Shown here in pieces: positions 1-13,200 of a DNA stretch of 64,000 nucleotides. This DNA comes from Bugula neritina (Eukaryota; Bryozoa; Gymnolaemata; Cheilostomatida; Bugulidae). Both the position numbers and the translations under genes were made by a program. The DNA is taken from NCBI GenBank assembly GCA_964035545.1, contig OZ037767.1:19539628-19603627 (forward strand), given 5' to 3'. The notes below the pieces were generated by a model that was not told the origin of the DNA, ran no database searches, and saw only the letters and a program-made list of their open reading frames with translations. The number at the start of each line of letters is the position of its first letter. The stretch's first letter is position 1.

Positions 1-15
1 GCATATTGTTGACAG

Positions 16-252
16 GTCGAATTCTAATGGATATCCCTTGTAAAGTGTGCAATGACCACAGTTCAGGGAAACATTACGGCATTTACGCTTGTGACGGGTA
101 AGTCATGAATATCAGTCTCTTTTGTGACAAAAATTTCTTTCTCGCGTATGATACAAATATTTGGTAATATTTTATTTGAAAAATTGTTTTGGATGAAATT
201 TATATTATCCATTATTAGAGCGAAGCATTTCATAGCAAACAAAAAAGTTACT

Positions 253-309
<57 letters not shown>

Positions 310-3300
310 TTTTAGTACTTGTAAATATAGAGATAGCTAGACAGCATACTTTTTATTTCTATAATTTCAATAATGAAATCAGAATCAGCCATATTGTTTA
401 ACTATAACTATATTTTTATTGTAGATGTGCAGGATTCTTTAAGGTAAGTTATAAAATTCTTCTGACTAGATGTGACAAAATTTTCCCTCTCTTCTTGGCA
501 AATAGGCTTCAGTTTTGTCTGCTACACATTATTTTATTGCATTAAATTAGAATAAATATTAGTTTTATTTTGTGATTGAGTTTCAGTGTATTACAATATA
601 CAGTTGGTCATAATAAACCGTGAAGCAACACAGGGCCATATATTTGCTTGCTACTACAATACATAGTTTAGGTGTTGGTGCAGTATGTGGTTGTTCACTA
701 TAACATATTAAATTACACAAATTAAACATTCCATGCAATAATGGTATTTTTTTGTAGTATAACATATTCTATAATTATTATTATATATATTGATAGCAAT
801 GCATTTAGTAATATTTAATAATTTCATAATTTCAACAGAGATCTATCAGGAGAAATAGACAGTATATCTGTAAGAGCCATGGGGGAGGTGGAGCTGGTGG
901 TAAACTCTGTACAGTTGACAAGACACACAGAAACCAATGTAGAGCCTGTAGATTAACAAAGTGCACAGATGCTGGCATGAATAAAGATGGTGAGTAAAAT
1001 AACACTTATGACCAAAGGCTAGGATGGATATATTATGATGTTACTGAAATAAGAATTTGCGAATATTTATTTCAAAAACTTCAACGTAAAATACAAGCTC
1101 ACAAACAAATTGATTAACAATATTTATATTATTTAGACTGTGAATTTTCTTACACAATAAGGTTTACATGGGTAAATTAAGAGCTCTTGCTCTGTTTGCT
1201 AAGAAGTGATGCAATCAAGTGGTTACATAGCCAAAGGCAAATATTAAATTTATAAATTAATTATTAATTGAAAAATTATGTGAGTATTCAGCAATTTGAA
1301 GCTTTTTTCTGAGTTATTTAAGCGAAAGAGTTTGCTATCTTTAAACAATTTGCAGTTCCCATCAAATTTTGATTGTAAAAAAGTACCCTTGGGGTGAACG
1401 TCATAAAGCTCTTGCCTTTCTAGTTGTGAAAATGAAGAGCACTTGTTAGCTCTCTCAATGTTGCTGTATGACATATTAATGTGTGATATAAACAAAGGCA
1501 TTCTAGTGCTTCTTTCTCTCCACCTACTTGATTTCCATACAATACTGTGCTTTTAATATTTAATAGGCCTGAATTTCTCACGAATTCTTATAGCCTATTA
1601 ACTACTCTCTATAACATATGTATTACAAGCATATAAGATGACTGCTTGAATGCTAATAATACTGTAGTATATATTAATTTGTTAGCTATTAACAATATTT
1701 GGCAAACTTTGGTTGGCAATCTCAAAAACTGACACTCAAAAGAGAACATCTTTCGCGGTTAATGATATATATCAAATAAATCATTTGGAGAAATATCAGC
1801 TGGAGGCAGCTTTCCATCACTTGACAATATGCTGCCAGATTGTAGAGTGCTAGTTTCAATGCTCAAGTAGATTTGACAGGGCGTACTTGTGTTGAAGAGT
1901 TATGGGTTAATAATTGCTTACAAATAGATATAAGGAGATACTAGCAAACACCTTAATGCCAATGTCATACTCAAACCAACAAGCCGTAACAGGTTGTTAT
2001 GAAATAGGTGTCACTCATTGATCATTGATACTGGTAATTTATAACTCAGACAGTTAGTCTAATGTAATAAATTAGAATATAACTCTGATTAGCTAATAAA
2101 ATTAATAGTTCATTTTGATATAATATTTTTGGGAATAACATGATACTTTACATTTATTTGGGAATATTTATGAGTAGAATAATATGGTTAGAGAAAAGTC
2201 AAGTATTGTGTAGGGAAGTAGAGTAAAAACATTTCTTAACCGTTATTCCAAAGTAAACTCTAGAGTCAGACTGACGTGTAAAGTTCAGCTCCTAACAACT
2301 CGACAGATTTGCTGAAAGTCATAAACTCTCTTTATTATTTCTTTTCATAGAACTCATGCCGTGCAGTGCAAATCCAGCTGCTATGTGAAAGCATTGCACA
2401 AGTTCCTTTAGCCAAATCTTATTAATTGCTTATCGTAAGAGTCAATAAACCTGTTAAATTTTGAACATATAGAATGAATGCATTCTTTATAATTCTATAT
2501 CGACACTCGAAAGTTAATTTCAACCCTTAATACCACAGAATTACAATCTAAACAAGCATTCACATAAAAATCAACTCTGCATCTATTCAGTTGTCATGAT
2601 ATGTTGACAATAGTCATGAAAAGCCAAAAAATTAGTTTTCACGCAATAGTCTATCATGATAACAGGCCCAGACACTTATGTCACAAAATTTTCAATTAGC
2701 TCTAACATATTGCAAGCGCGAAGAGTTTGCTGTGTAGACTAATTTGATTTTGATATTTATAGTTTCTAAGTTAAATTTTAAGCCTTAAAATAAAGCTAGT
2801 AACTGTCTATTTGTAAGTGAGAGAGTAGAGAGAGTAGAGGGTTGTTATTTGTCTAAATGCAGTGAAATATATTTTCTAGAACAATCTCCTTCATTAATCA
2901 GAGTCAGTGAACACGAATGGGTTAGTTCGGTCATAGAGTAAAAGATTTATACAAATCTGCACTCAACTTGACTTATGACACCAGGCTTACGCTGCTGTAT
3001 TTCATAACAATGTTGGGCATAGATAGGGTCCTTGAGTACACTCCTCATTAAAAATAACTTAAGCATTTAAGGCTACTCTAGCTAAAGTATATTTATGATC
3101 AGAGCCAAACTAGGTAGGAAACTTTGTAGCAAATTGGTTAAAAATAGACTAATCATTATTAACGTAAAAATGATGCAAATAGTATGAATAAAAGGGTCGA
3201 GATATTAACATTAGTGCTGTACAAGTAGATTACAACGCAATAATATGCGATTATATTATTATAATGGTATATCATTCGAATGTAGCAATACTTGAAGACA

Positions 3301-3644
3301 ACATATTATTGTAAACATTAGATTTTATTTGGGAGATGACCATAATGTAATAAGCCATATGATTGGGCATTGACTATTACATGTATAGTTCATCAGTGTG
3401 CTATGTTATATTCACTAGCTGTACAGCATGAGCGAGGGCCTCGCAACTCTACCATACGAAGGCAAGTGGCAATGTATTTGAGAGAGACTAGCGAGTTAGC
3501 TTCAGCCATATCCTCAGCTGCTGTCCCTCCATACAGACCACCTCAACCCCTACCCGCACCATTCTATCTCCGGGCTCCACTGGCTAAGTAAGTATTCATT
3601 CTCTGTTTGGTATGCTAGAATATAATATATTATATATTATATAT

Positions 3645-3702
<58 letters not shown>

Positions 3703-6700
3703 CTATTTTTTACAGTATTGGTATAGACTCTGTTCCACCAGTCATAGGGAGCATGACTCCCCCAGAGATCTTGTCAGCAATAGCCCCGTCTCCACCCACC
3801 ATGACACCTGACACTACGCTACTCAACAACCTGGCTCTAGCCAATAGGATGATGAGCATGCACCAACTCTCGCATCCAAACGTACGTCTACCTATATATA
3901 CTAAGCAAGATGTTTTCTGGTTGATTTGGAAACTATTCTCTGTTTCTGTTTTTAGATATTTCATATCTGTAATCTTGTTTTAGATTTCACCACAAGAATT
4001 GCTGCAGAACTTTATCAATTCCCGGCCAGAAGCGTTGTGCGAAGCTGCTGCTAGACTTTTGTTCATGAATGTAAGATGGATGAAAAGTATCCCGGCATTT
4101 GTTAGCTTGTGCTTCCAGGATCAGCTGACTCTATTGGAAGAGGGGTGGAGGGAGCTCTTCGTACTAGCTGCCTGCCAATTCCAGATGTCAGTTGAAGTTA
4201 TTCCTCTCATGAATCATGCAGGTGAATATAACCTTCTATTTTCGCTTAAATTGGTAGAGAAAGTCAATTTTCATCACCTCTAGGAACATAAAATACGCAT
4301 CGATATAAACTTTATTATTTAAAATAGATTTAAATTTATTGCACCTAAACAGGATCTTCAGAAACCAGCATCTATCAATAAATTATCATGATTAACGCTT
4401 GGGGTTGTTAATGAGCACCCCACACATGGCGGCAGTGATTGTGGAAAGGTCTTTGCTGGGGGCACACCAATTGCTGTCGCATTTGAGTTAGCGTAAGCGT
4501 CAGTTTTGATTTGACTGTTGATAGTTGTTTAACAACAATAATTGGTGTTTTGGGACTTTTACGATTTATTTCATTAAATGAAACAAAAAATACACACCAC
4601 CGAGACCTCTGGAGTCTAATTTGCTGCCACATTTTAAAATGAAAGTCGTGATTTCTATTGTACTACAAAAAGCTGTCGTATCTTGGGAAACAGTCATCTA
4701 TTAGCACCTGTGTAAAAATACTTAAAGCTGTTTACATCAACAAAAGTAGTGTTCAAGTTGCTGAAATTTCAATGTTGCTAGTCAAGACGTCACAAAGGAG
4801 CTGTGACAAGATAATGATTTTGCTTTGAGGTAATCAACTAATTGAAAACAAATTGAAACTTCCACATAGTGTTTCACTTTACTGGTTTACAAAATTCCAT
4901 AGCTTAGAATTCATTCAATTTAATGCTGGATTTCTAGTCACGCCATTGTGAAAGCATTTACTAATAAATGAATAAAATATCTTTATTTAATGAATGTTGA
5001 TATGATTTTGATACTTTCTATATGTATCACAAATTAACTGCCTGACGATGTCAAAACAGTTGCTAAAAATAATTAGTAAAATTAGAATGATCCACAATTT
5101 TGCCATAATTAACCAGACTTTGTTCAATTTAGTTGATTGAAGCTGTTAGATTAATGAGACTGTATTTGATGTATCCAACTTATTTTTTATTTTGTTCCGG
5201 AAATTTCTAATGTTCTTGAAGCAGTGCATTACTCATGACTCTTTTACCAGGTTTTGGCAAGCTGGAGGGAGACAACCCCAAGTGTCAGCAGCTACTTGCA
5301 GATCTCCGATGTCTGAAAGATATGATAGCTAAGTTCAAGCTGATGAATGTAGATCCGTCAGAATTCGCCTGTCTGAAAGGAATTATTGTGCTAAAGTCAG
5401 GTAAATATCCCTAAAGGCTTGAAAATGTCTATATAAAAAACTTTGATAAAACTGCTAGGTAAAAATCTTGCATTGTCGTGTCAAAATAGCGTATTCTTTT
5501 CCAAAAAGATCAAATAACTCTTGAAATTATGATAAAGTAAGTTAGCTAGGAGGAGTGACCGGCAATCCCACGCTATCGTCAAATAGAAAGTCATGACTAT
5601 GACGCACAATTAATAATTAAGTACCATGATTTTCATATCTGGTATCGGCAGTCAGCCAGTGCAATTCAAAAGCTGAAAATCACACATCAGGTTTTGCCTT
5701 TTATCAAAACAAAATTACACACAAAACTCATCAGAGAATGAGCCGTATACAGATGTCCTCAACTTGTAGTAGTCTTTGTGTTTAGAACCAAGTCTAATCA
5801 TTCTAGACCAGGTGTACGGATGTGCATTAGATTGTTGCATGTTGCTCAGATGTGCCTAGCAAGGCAATCAATCTGTTGATATTGTTATTTTCCTAATGAA
5901 AGTCTTTTTCAATATTGACGGACATTGTTTTGAAAACACCTGGGACTATGGGAGTTGAATTTAGTCGCAGCTTACATACAAAGATATAGGAGGAAGCCAT
6001 GACTGTATACTCTATTGACGGTTTTGTAATTGACAATAGAAGTTAACAAAAGAGCATAACATTCGTTCACACTCACTGGTCCCCTTTTTCTCCAAAGCAC
6101 CCAAAGCCCACATTCTTCTGTTGTTTTTGGAAGTAATGAATGAATTTTGTTTGCTCACTCCAGAGATACAAAGTCACACCAGGTCTTTCATATTTATAAT
6201 ATCAGCATATTAATTTCCAAGTTGAGCCATTCAGTAGGCTTGTGACTTGCACTTACAAAAAAGGGTCAAAGCGTGCAGTCCTTTGTACATGCATTTGACT
6301 TCTACTCATTCACTGCCTCACAACAATACCTCTACCTTTATTGGTATGCCCGGCTCATTACCTGATATGTGTTTCATAAATCAATAATTATCAAAGATTA
6401 CTTTTTAATAATTTGAAAAAAATAGAGTTTTTATCTTTTAATAGAATTGTTAATCTCTGGAGAGGCAGGTTTTAGAAAAACTCCTATAGGCCACAACTGA
6501 AATTCGTACCTGCAGTACCAGTTACAGCCTAAATGAAAGATTATTTACCTCAAAGGTGTTAATTGCACAGAAGTTTTGGTGTAAACAAGAATGTTCAATT
6601 CATTGTGCTTGAGTGATTCCCCAATCTCAACACCCTTAATTCCATTGTCTGAGTCACGTCTCAAGAATCTTAGTTGAAAATTTACTTTAATCTTTGTGGT

Positions 6701-7487
6701 CATTTCTATGATAGTTGTTTCTATTATTTACTGTAATTAATAGACAGATTTCTAGCCTCAGTTTCATTATAGAGTTTATATACATAGTTTGGGATATACC
6801 TAAAAATCCCCATAAAAATTATTTTGAAAATCCAGTGACCAACACTATAATAAGTGTGTGAGTGTTTACCACTAGATCATGTCATATTGTAAAGCATAAA
6901 CTTTGTCTTAAAAATGACTGAAAATTGTTACAAAGATGCGCAGGTGTTATGAGTCGGGTTAACTGTCACTTTTCTCACTCTATATCAACAGTAAATTAAA
7001 ACTTTATTTGATTTGCAGAAGTTGATGATTGACTAAAGTCAAGTTTCAATGGCTTCCGTAAATGAAAGCCAAATTGTAGAATTGCCTGGCCACATTTTAT
7101 GGCTTATATTACATTCACGTGCTTCTAGGTATGACATTTAGAGTGTCAGATTTTGTATGTAGAGCTGTGTTTATTAGGCAACATAGATGCCATATAGTCA
7201 CAACTGTTACTCTTTTAGAATTTGAAAACGCAAACGGAGAAAATAAGAGTGTGAAAGACTCGACTGTGATCAACGCCTTACAAGACCAAGCCCAGCTGGC
7301 CCTCAGCAAACACATTAGTCAAGTTTATCCCACACAGCCTTCCAGATTCGGGAAACTACTGCTGATGCTGCCAGCCCTGAGAACTATTAATGCATCAAGC
7401 ATCGAAGAGATCTTTTTTAGAAACTCAATCGGTTCTATTCCAATTGAACGTCTGCTAACTGACATGTACAAATCACAAGAACTGTAG
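16..7487 (+). CDS. tll/NR2E1: Tailless/TLX nuclear receptor (NR2E1-type), 5' partial
   Basis: Orphan nuclear receptor and transcription factor; in animals the family acts in the nucleus in anterior brain, eye and neural stem-cell patterning. Exons read: 16-97, 425-443, 839-989, 3419-3587, 3716-3881, 3984-4221, 5251-5400 and 7219-7487. All have AG/GT borders and phases that join to 413 residues and a TAG stop. The DNA-binding domain starts at [17 protein letters not shown], has P-box CDGCAG followed by FFKRSIRRNR, and second-finger [13 protein letters not shown]. Next comes the family signature [16 protein letters not shown]. The ligand-binding domain carries [52 protein letters not shown] and ends [11 protein letters not shown]. 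The start codon lies upstream of the window, so an N-terminal exon is missing. Odd points: exon 2 is only 19 nt, and the loop between the first two cysteines of finger 2 is glycine-rich and longer than in fly or human homologues. NR2E1 rather than NR2E3 is inferred from the DBD and the AVQHERGP segment. Confidence 0.95.
255..307. repeat. (TA)n microsatellite in tailless intron 1
   Basis: About 26 TA dinucleotides inside the 327-bp first visible intron (98-424). An ORF reading YIYIYI here is an artefact of the repeat. Confidence 0.95.
3621..3699. repeat. TATAT-rich microsatellite filling tailless intron 4
   Basis: The intron is only 128 bp (3588-3715). More than half of it is TATATTA/TA repeat, leaving a donor GTAAGT and a TTTTTTACAG acceptor at its edges. 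Confidence 0.9.
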
Positions 7488-8085
7488 AACAATTGTTGTG
7501 TTGATTGTACATAACACATCCTTAATGTAGTTTTTTTTATGTGATTTTAATTTATTTGCCATTTTATTTATTCATGGAACTTTTTTGAACACGCGAGGCA
7601 TCAGATTCTCAAGAGGTAAAATTCTGTTATAAAATATGACTGAACTGAGATAATATTAGTAACAGCATGCATATATTTTTGTTGTCATACACCATTATAT
7701 GAATAGTTTAAAATTTGCACCAACAGTTTTAAAGTCATTTGGTATCTTCTGCGTTATTTTTAAATTATTAACCTGAAAAACCGCATGTTTTAAAGTTGGG
7801 ATAATTCTATTTTCCCAGAAATATAATATACATCTTTATAAGTAGCTGCATAGAACATGCAAAACAGTCAATAACGTATTTCTGCAGTTCTATGTGTATA
7901 AATTGACTCTATAGTTCAATTATGTTTATTCATAACTATATATGATTGGTGGAAATCTCATTTTTAGGTAATGTTTAAAATTTAAGCTATAGCAATGAGG
8001 CTTATTCTGAGGACTTTGGAATGACAGTAATTAATGATGAATTATATTTTTATTTTTGTTTAAATGTTGTACCATTTGATATTGC

Positions 8086-8091
8086 AATAAA
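8086..8091 (+). promoter_or_regulatory. Poly(A) signal of tailless gene
   Basis: AATAAA about 600 bases after the TAG stop at 7485-7487, followed by a TTG/TTTTTG stretch. It is the best canonical signal before the next gene, giving a 3' UTR of roughly 0.6 kb. The cleavage site itself cannot be seen. Confidence 0.5.
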
Positions 8092-8099
8092 ATATACTT

Positions 8100-10232
8100 G
8101 TATAAAAATATAATTGGAGTTTTTGTATTACTAATTACTATTGTATTATTCATAAAATTATTATAAAAAAATTGAAATATTTTAATGTATTAAACTAAGA
8201 TATTTCATTTATTATGCTTTATAATCAGATGAGTTTTCAACTTGTTGACATAAAAAAACAATAATTGGCTTCTAAACAATTGTTATAAAATTAATAAAAA
8301 CTTTGCTTCATTTTAAATTTTATTGCTACAATCTATGCAAGAGCTATACTTGCAAAATATTTTTGCTAATGATGTGAGAAAATGATCGATCACAACTCAA
8401 ACTTTTAATGCAAGCAGGTAGGTATTGATTTCTGATATTGATCACTAATTTGCAATTTATGAAGTCAGTGATTACTAATAGCACGTTGCCCTTTTGACCT
8501 CAATGCTATCAGGAACAGTATAATATATAGACCTACATGGAGGGTTCAAAAAGTAGAGAATATATCTCACTAATACACACTGTCCAACTAACCAGCCTTT
8601 ACAAATGTGCCATAATTGCTCCAAGCAAAATGAAAAGCGGCTAAATATATTTGTATCGTGTAAATGTAACGTAAAAAATTATAATATAATATCACATCAT
8701 AAATATTATTGTGCATGAGTTTAGCTACAGCATAGCTAAAGCTGTTTATTACAAAACAACATCTTGCTTATCGTTTATAATATATTTTTCTTTTGGGACA
8801 TTAGACAGTACAGACTATGGGTGAAATTTCCTCATAATTTTGTTATAGAGTTAAATTTTTGTGCTTCACAAGAGGAGATAAAACTTGTCATACTTTGCTT
8901 GAATAGCTGAATTTTATCGTTCTCTGTACAGTGCCTTTTGTGTGGTGATTCAAATCGTGCAATATTTCAAAACTGGGTGGCTGTGAACGTTAGTTTACGC
9001 TTTGGTACAAGGGCGATCACATGGCGTCCCGACCTGGTTACCTTGAACACTAAGGCTAGGCTGACATATGCAACCATGAATCAGCTTACCCAGTGATGGT
9101 CTCATATGCATGAGTCGTAGAAGGCAGCTAATTGGAGATATTGAATTTGCTTTATCTATGCAGCAAAAGTGAATGAATTCTAACAAAACGTGTACTTAAC
9201 TGGCTCTGATTGAGAGAAAGGTTACAAGGTACAACTTGGTCACTATACTATGCAGCTCCATTTTGTATACAATTTTATTATTAAGTCAATTTCTCAATGA
9301 AAACACCAACACTGTTGGTATTCACAATTCAACTGATAATCCATTTATTATCTTTTTTAAAACAAAGGCAAGGGGGAACAGGAACGTTTAAAGGATAAAT
9401 ATCCACCAGTGGAACAGAGGCTAGCATATTGCCTTTGAACTCCCCCACTGCACTGACTCAGTGTTATTGTTTGAACATAAAGTTAAAACGAATAACAAAA
9501 CGATTGATTTTTGTGGTAACTCAGATAAATGACTGTATAGATCTGTATTCGTTCACAGAGTACAAAAATGTATATTATTTAGATGTTGTACTGGTGCAGC
9601 ACTCAGTTACCATAACTTAAGGATTGCTGCGTGAGAAGATGTGACTACAGAGTAACTGCAGAGTAAACAGCTAAAAAACAAGTTCTAAATACATGCCATT
9701 TAAGGTAGACTGGCATACTTAAAATCTTAACATAACCAAATTAAACTAGTCAAATGGGTTAGGAAGTTTCAGATGGAAAATATAACAGAGTAGAGACATC
9801 TTAAGTGGTACAAATATTTATATTCAGCCAATTAAAATAATACTATTTATACTATCAGAAAGAATATGAAACCAAGTTATTTACAATTTATTTCACACTT
9901 AACTTAATTGTAACATTTAAAGTAAACTATTGTCCTCATATAAGAGTGTTAAAAAATTATTTCTTGATATATTACCTTACAAAAATTCAATATAGTATGG
10001 ACGGAACATATTTATAGTAAACAACCCACAACATTCAGAATATAAAATAAGAAAACCAGCCATATAATTGGCCAAGAAGTGGAAGTATTCTAAATTGAGG
10101 CTACATTATAGTACAAATTAAACACAATTTCTTAGTTCAAAATACAACAGAACAGCAACTAAGCTAAACGTACTCTAACAATAAATTAATATATATCAAC
10201 ATCTAAGCATAAGGTTTCAGCTCTAGCAACGT
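8100..10232. other. Intergenic gap between tailless and PPP1R35-like gene
   Basis: AT-rich sequence with no ORF having recognisable protein similarity. The right end should hold the 3' UTR of the minus-strand PPP1R35-like gene: a TTTATT at 9887-9892 reads AATAAA on that strand, about 340 bases after its stop. Nothing else recognised. Confidence 0.5.
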
Positions 10233-13200
10233 CTAGTATTTTGTTTCCCACAGAGATATTCTTTGCTGGTGTTCAAACACTGCCTGGTCAATTTTAGGGG
10301 TGGGTAGAGTCAGAGCCCGTGGCTGATAGCCATGTTGGTCGGTAGAAACAAATCGGTGAAAAGCCAACTCTGGCTTAAACAGCTTCATAAGTGTAGGTTT
10401 TTCTACATTAGGCTACAAAAAGGGGAAATTCATTTACAATACAAAGTTGTGCAGAAAAGCAGCCAAATAAAAGGTAAAACATTTTCTTCAAGTTATAGAA
10501 AACATGCGGCTTTTCGAACTAACAATAGAATGTCATGTTTTATCTGTACTGGTGGTAGAGCACCATTACAATGTAGTTTGAAGCACACATTGTTAATATT
10601 ATTTAAAATTTAAACCTAAATTCACATTCTTGTGCTTTACATAGACCTTTTCCTGCGCAGTATCAAATGTAGGACAGCCAAAATATATTGTAAGCCCTTT
10701 TATGCTACTTGAAGATGGATAAATTTTAATATAACTAATAAAGAATTCACTAATATGATGTGTTGGGCCTGACTTGACCGAAATTTCAACAACTTTCATG
10801 GACAGATTAAAAATAATAGAAAATGGCTACTGCACTCGTTGAACTACCAACTTACATCATCACCTTACATTGGGACACATAATCATATTATTCTTGATGA
10901 TGGATCTACACAATCATACTCATTATTATAACAACTAAAGACACATTTATATCGAAGATAAAAAAATGGGAAGAAGGTAATAGTTTAAAGTAGTAGGCAA
11001 TAGTTGGTGGTAGCTAGTAAAACTCTGCAATAGTTGGAAAGAGTACCTGGTTCTCCAGGTACTACATTGTACCTGGTTACCATCTACCTGTATTTCTACC
11101 TATTCACTTACAGTATATCTACCTCTTCACTTACAGTGTATCTACGCCTTTACTTACAGTATATATACCTCTTTACTTACAGCATATCTACGCCTTTACT
11201 TACAGTATATCTACGCCTTTACTTACAGTATATCTACGCCTTCACTTACAGTATATATACCTCTTTACTTACAGTGTATCTACGCCTTTACTTACAGTAT
11301 ATCTACGCCTTCACTTACAGTATATATACCTCTTTACTTACAGTGTATCTACGCCTTTACTTACAGTATATATACCTCTTTACTTACAGTGTATCTACGC
11401 CTTTACTTACAGTATATCTACGCCTTCACTTACAGTATATATACCTCTTTACTTACAGTGTATCTACGCCTTTACTTACAGTATATATACCTCTTTACTT
11501 ACAGTGTATCTACGCCTTTACTTACAGTATATCTACGCCTTTACTTACAGTATATCTACGCCTTCACTTACAGTATATATACCTCTTTACTTACAGTGTA
11601 TCTACGCCTTCACTTACAGTATATATACCTCTTTACTTACAGTGTATCTACCTCTTTACTTACAGTATATCTACCTCTTTACTTACAGTATATCTACATT
11701 ATTAACCTTTCAAAAGTTTTCAAAGCTTCATTTTAAATCGAGAACCATTTTTTAAAAATTATGCAACAGCTCATAATTGTAAAATAAGGCGAGTCATGAC
11801 TGAACAATACACAACACACACTCTTCTGGACTGGCGGCAATTTGTAAATATATCAAAACTGCATACAACGCCTCGCGTCCCAGAAAATTTCTAAATTCAA
11901 AAATTGGAAATTAAATATCATGGTATAGAGAAAATTGATTTCATGGTGAAACTGAATATATTAAAACAACTCAACATCACTATGGTAATTATTCACAATT
12001 AGTGGTCTTTAGCTTCATCATTGAGTTGATGAAAGAAGCTGGTGGCTTTTTGAAATTGTCTTTTAACAAAACTCTCCCAGTGAATTGTATAGCAATAGAC
12101 ACAATAGAATCTAGAGGGTAAATTGTTTGCTTGAATTAGCATAAATATGCGACAGTTACAATGGGAGTCAGGCCCCCAGTCTGACTTTGCTACTGCTACA
12201 ACCAATGCAAACATCCCTTTCAATGTCACTTTGACTTCAGCCCCTTCTAAATGCTTAAAAATAATTACCTTATAATTCATGAAAAATGCAAATATATGCA
12301 TATTCGGCTATTACATTCTTTTTAAACTAATTTAGAGGGACACTGCCTGGAGTATACTGTGTCTACAGGGAGCTATAATTTAAATATACAGACACTTGGG
12401 GCATTCAATTTAATAAAATTAAACTTGATTCTGGTGCAATTAAATTCCATTAGAGTGCAAATCATAGCGCAATTAGGATAATTTTTAAGGTGATGTTCGA
12501 GTATTTAACATAATTATAATACTAAAACAGGATAAGTGAAAACAAAATAACTCCTTATTCTACCAATAAGATATATATACATGTTTTGCTGAAGAAAGTT
12601 ACTTACTCTATCAATAAGAAATGCTAGACACTACATTCACACACTAAAACCAGCAGAACAACAGTAAATACAGCCTGCTTGAGCATTTACTTTGTAGTAG
12701 TTTGTGAATCTGTAATTGTAAACTTTCGACACTTTTATATTCTCGGCAAAATAAGAGAAAATACAAACTGATTCTGTTTGACAAAAAACCCATAGATTGA
12801 ACTGTGCTACACCGCATACTGTGATACTATATACTTTGATACTGTGACACTGTGTACTGTGATCCTATGTACTGTGACACTGCGTACTGTGATACTATGT
12901 ACTGTGACACTGTGTACTGTGACACTGTGTACTGTGACACTATGTACTGTGATACTATGTACTGTGATACTGTGACACTGTGTACTGTGATACTATGTAC
13001 TGTGATACTATGTACTGTGATACTGTGACACTGTGTACTGTGATACTATGTACTGTGACACTGCGTACTGTGATACTATGTACTGTGACACTGTGTACTG
13101 TGACACTGTGTACTGTGACACTATGTACTGTGATACTATGTACTGTGATACTGTGTACTGTGACACTATGTACTGTGATACTGTGACACTGTGTACTGTG

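Noticed and set aside
11034-11755. Long overlapping ORFs coding LTVYLRLYLQYIY repeats
   Set aside because: All three plus frames are open because the sequence is a 23-bp tandem repeat without stops. No protein features, and the region lies in an intron of a minus-strand gene.
11999-12301. 100-codon minus ORF as the last exon of the PPP1R35-like gene
   Set aside because: Poor acceptor and no similarity to the family C-terminus, whereas 10233-10412 has a strong acceptor, correct phase and a matching end.
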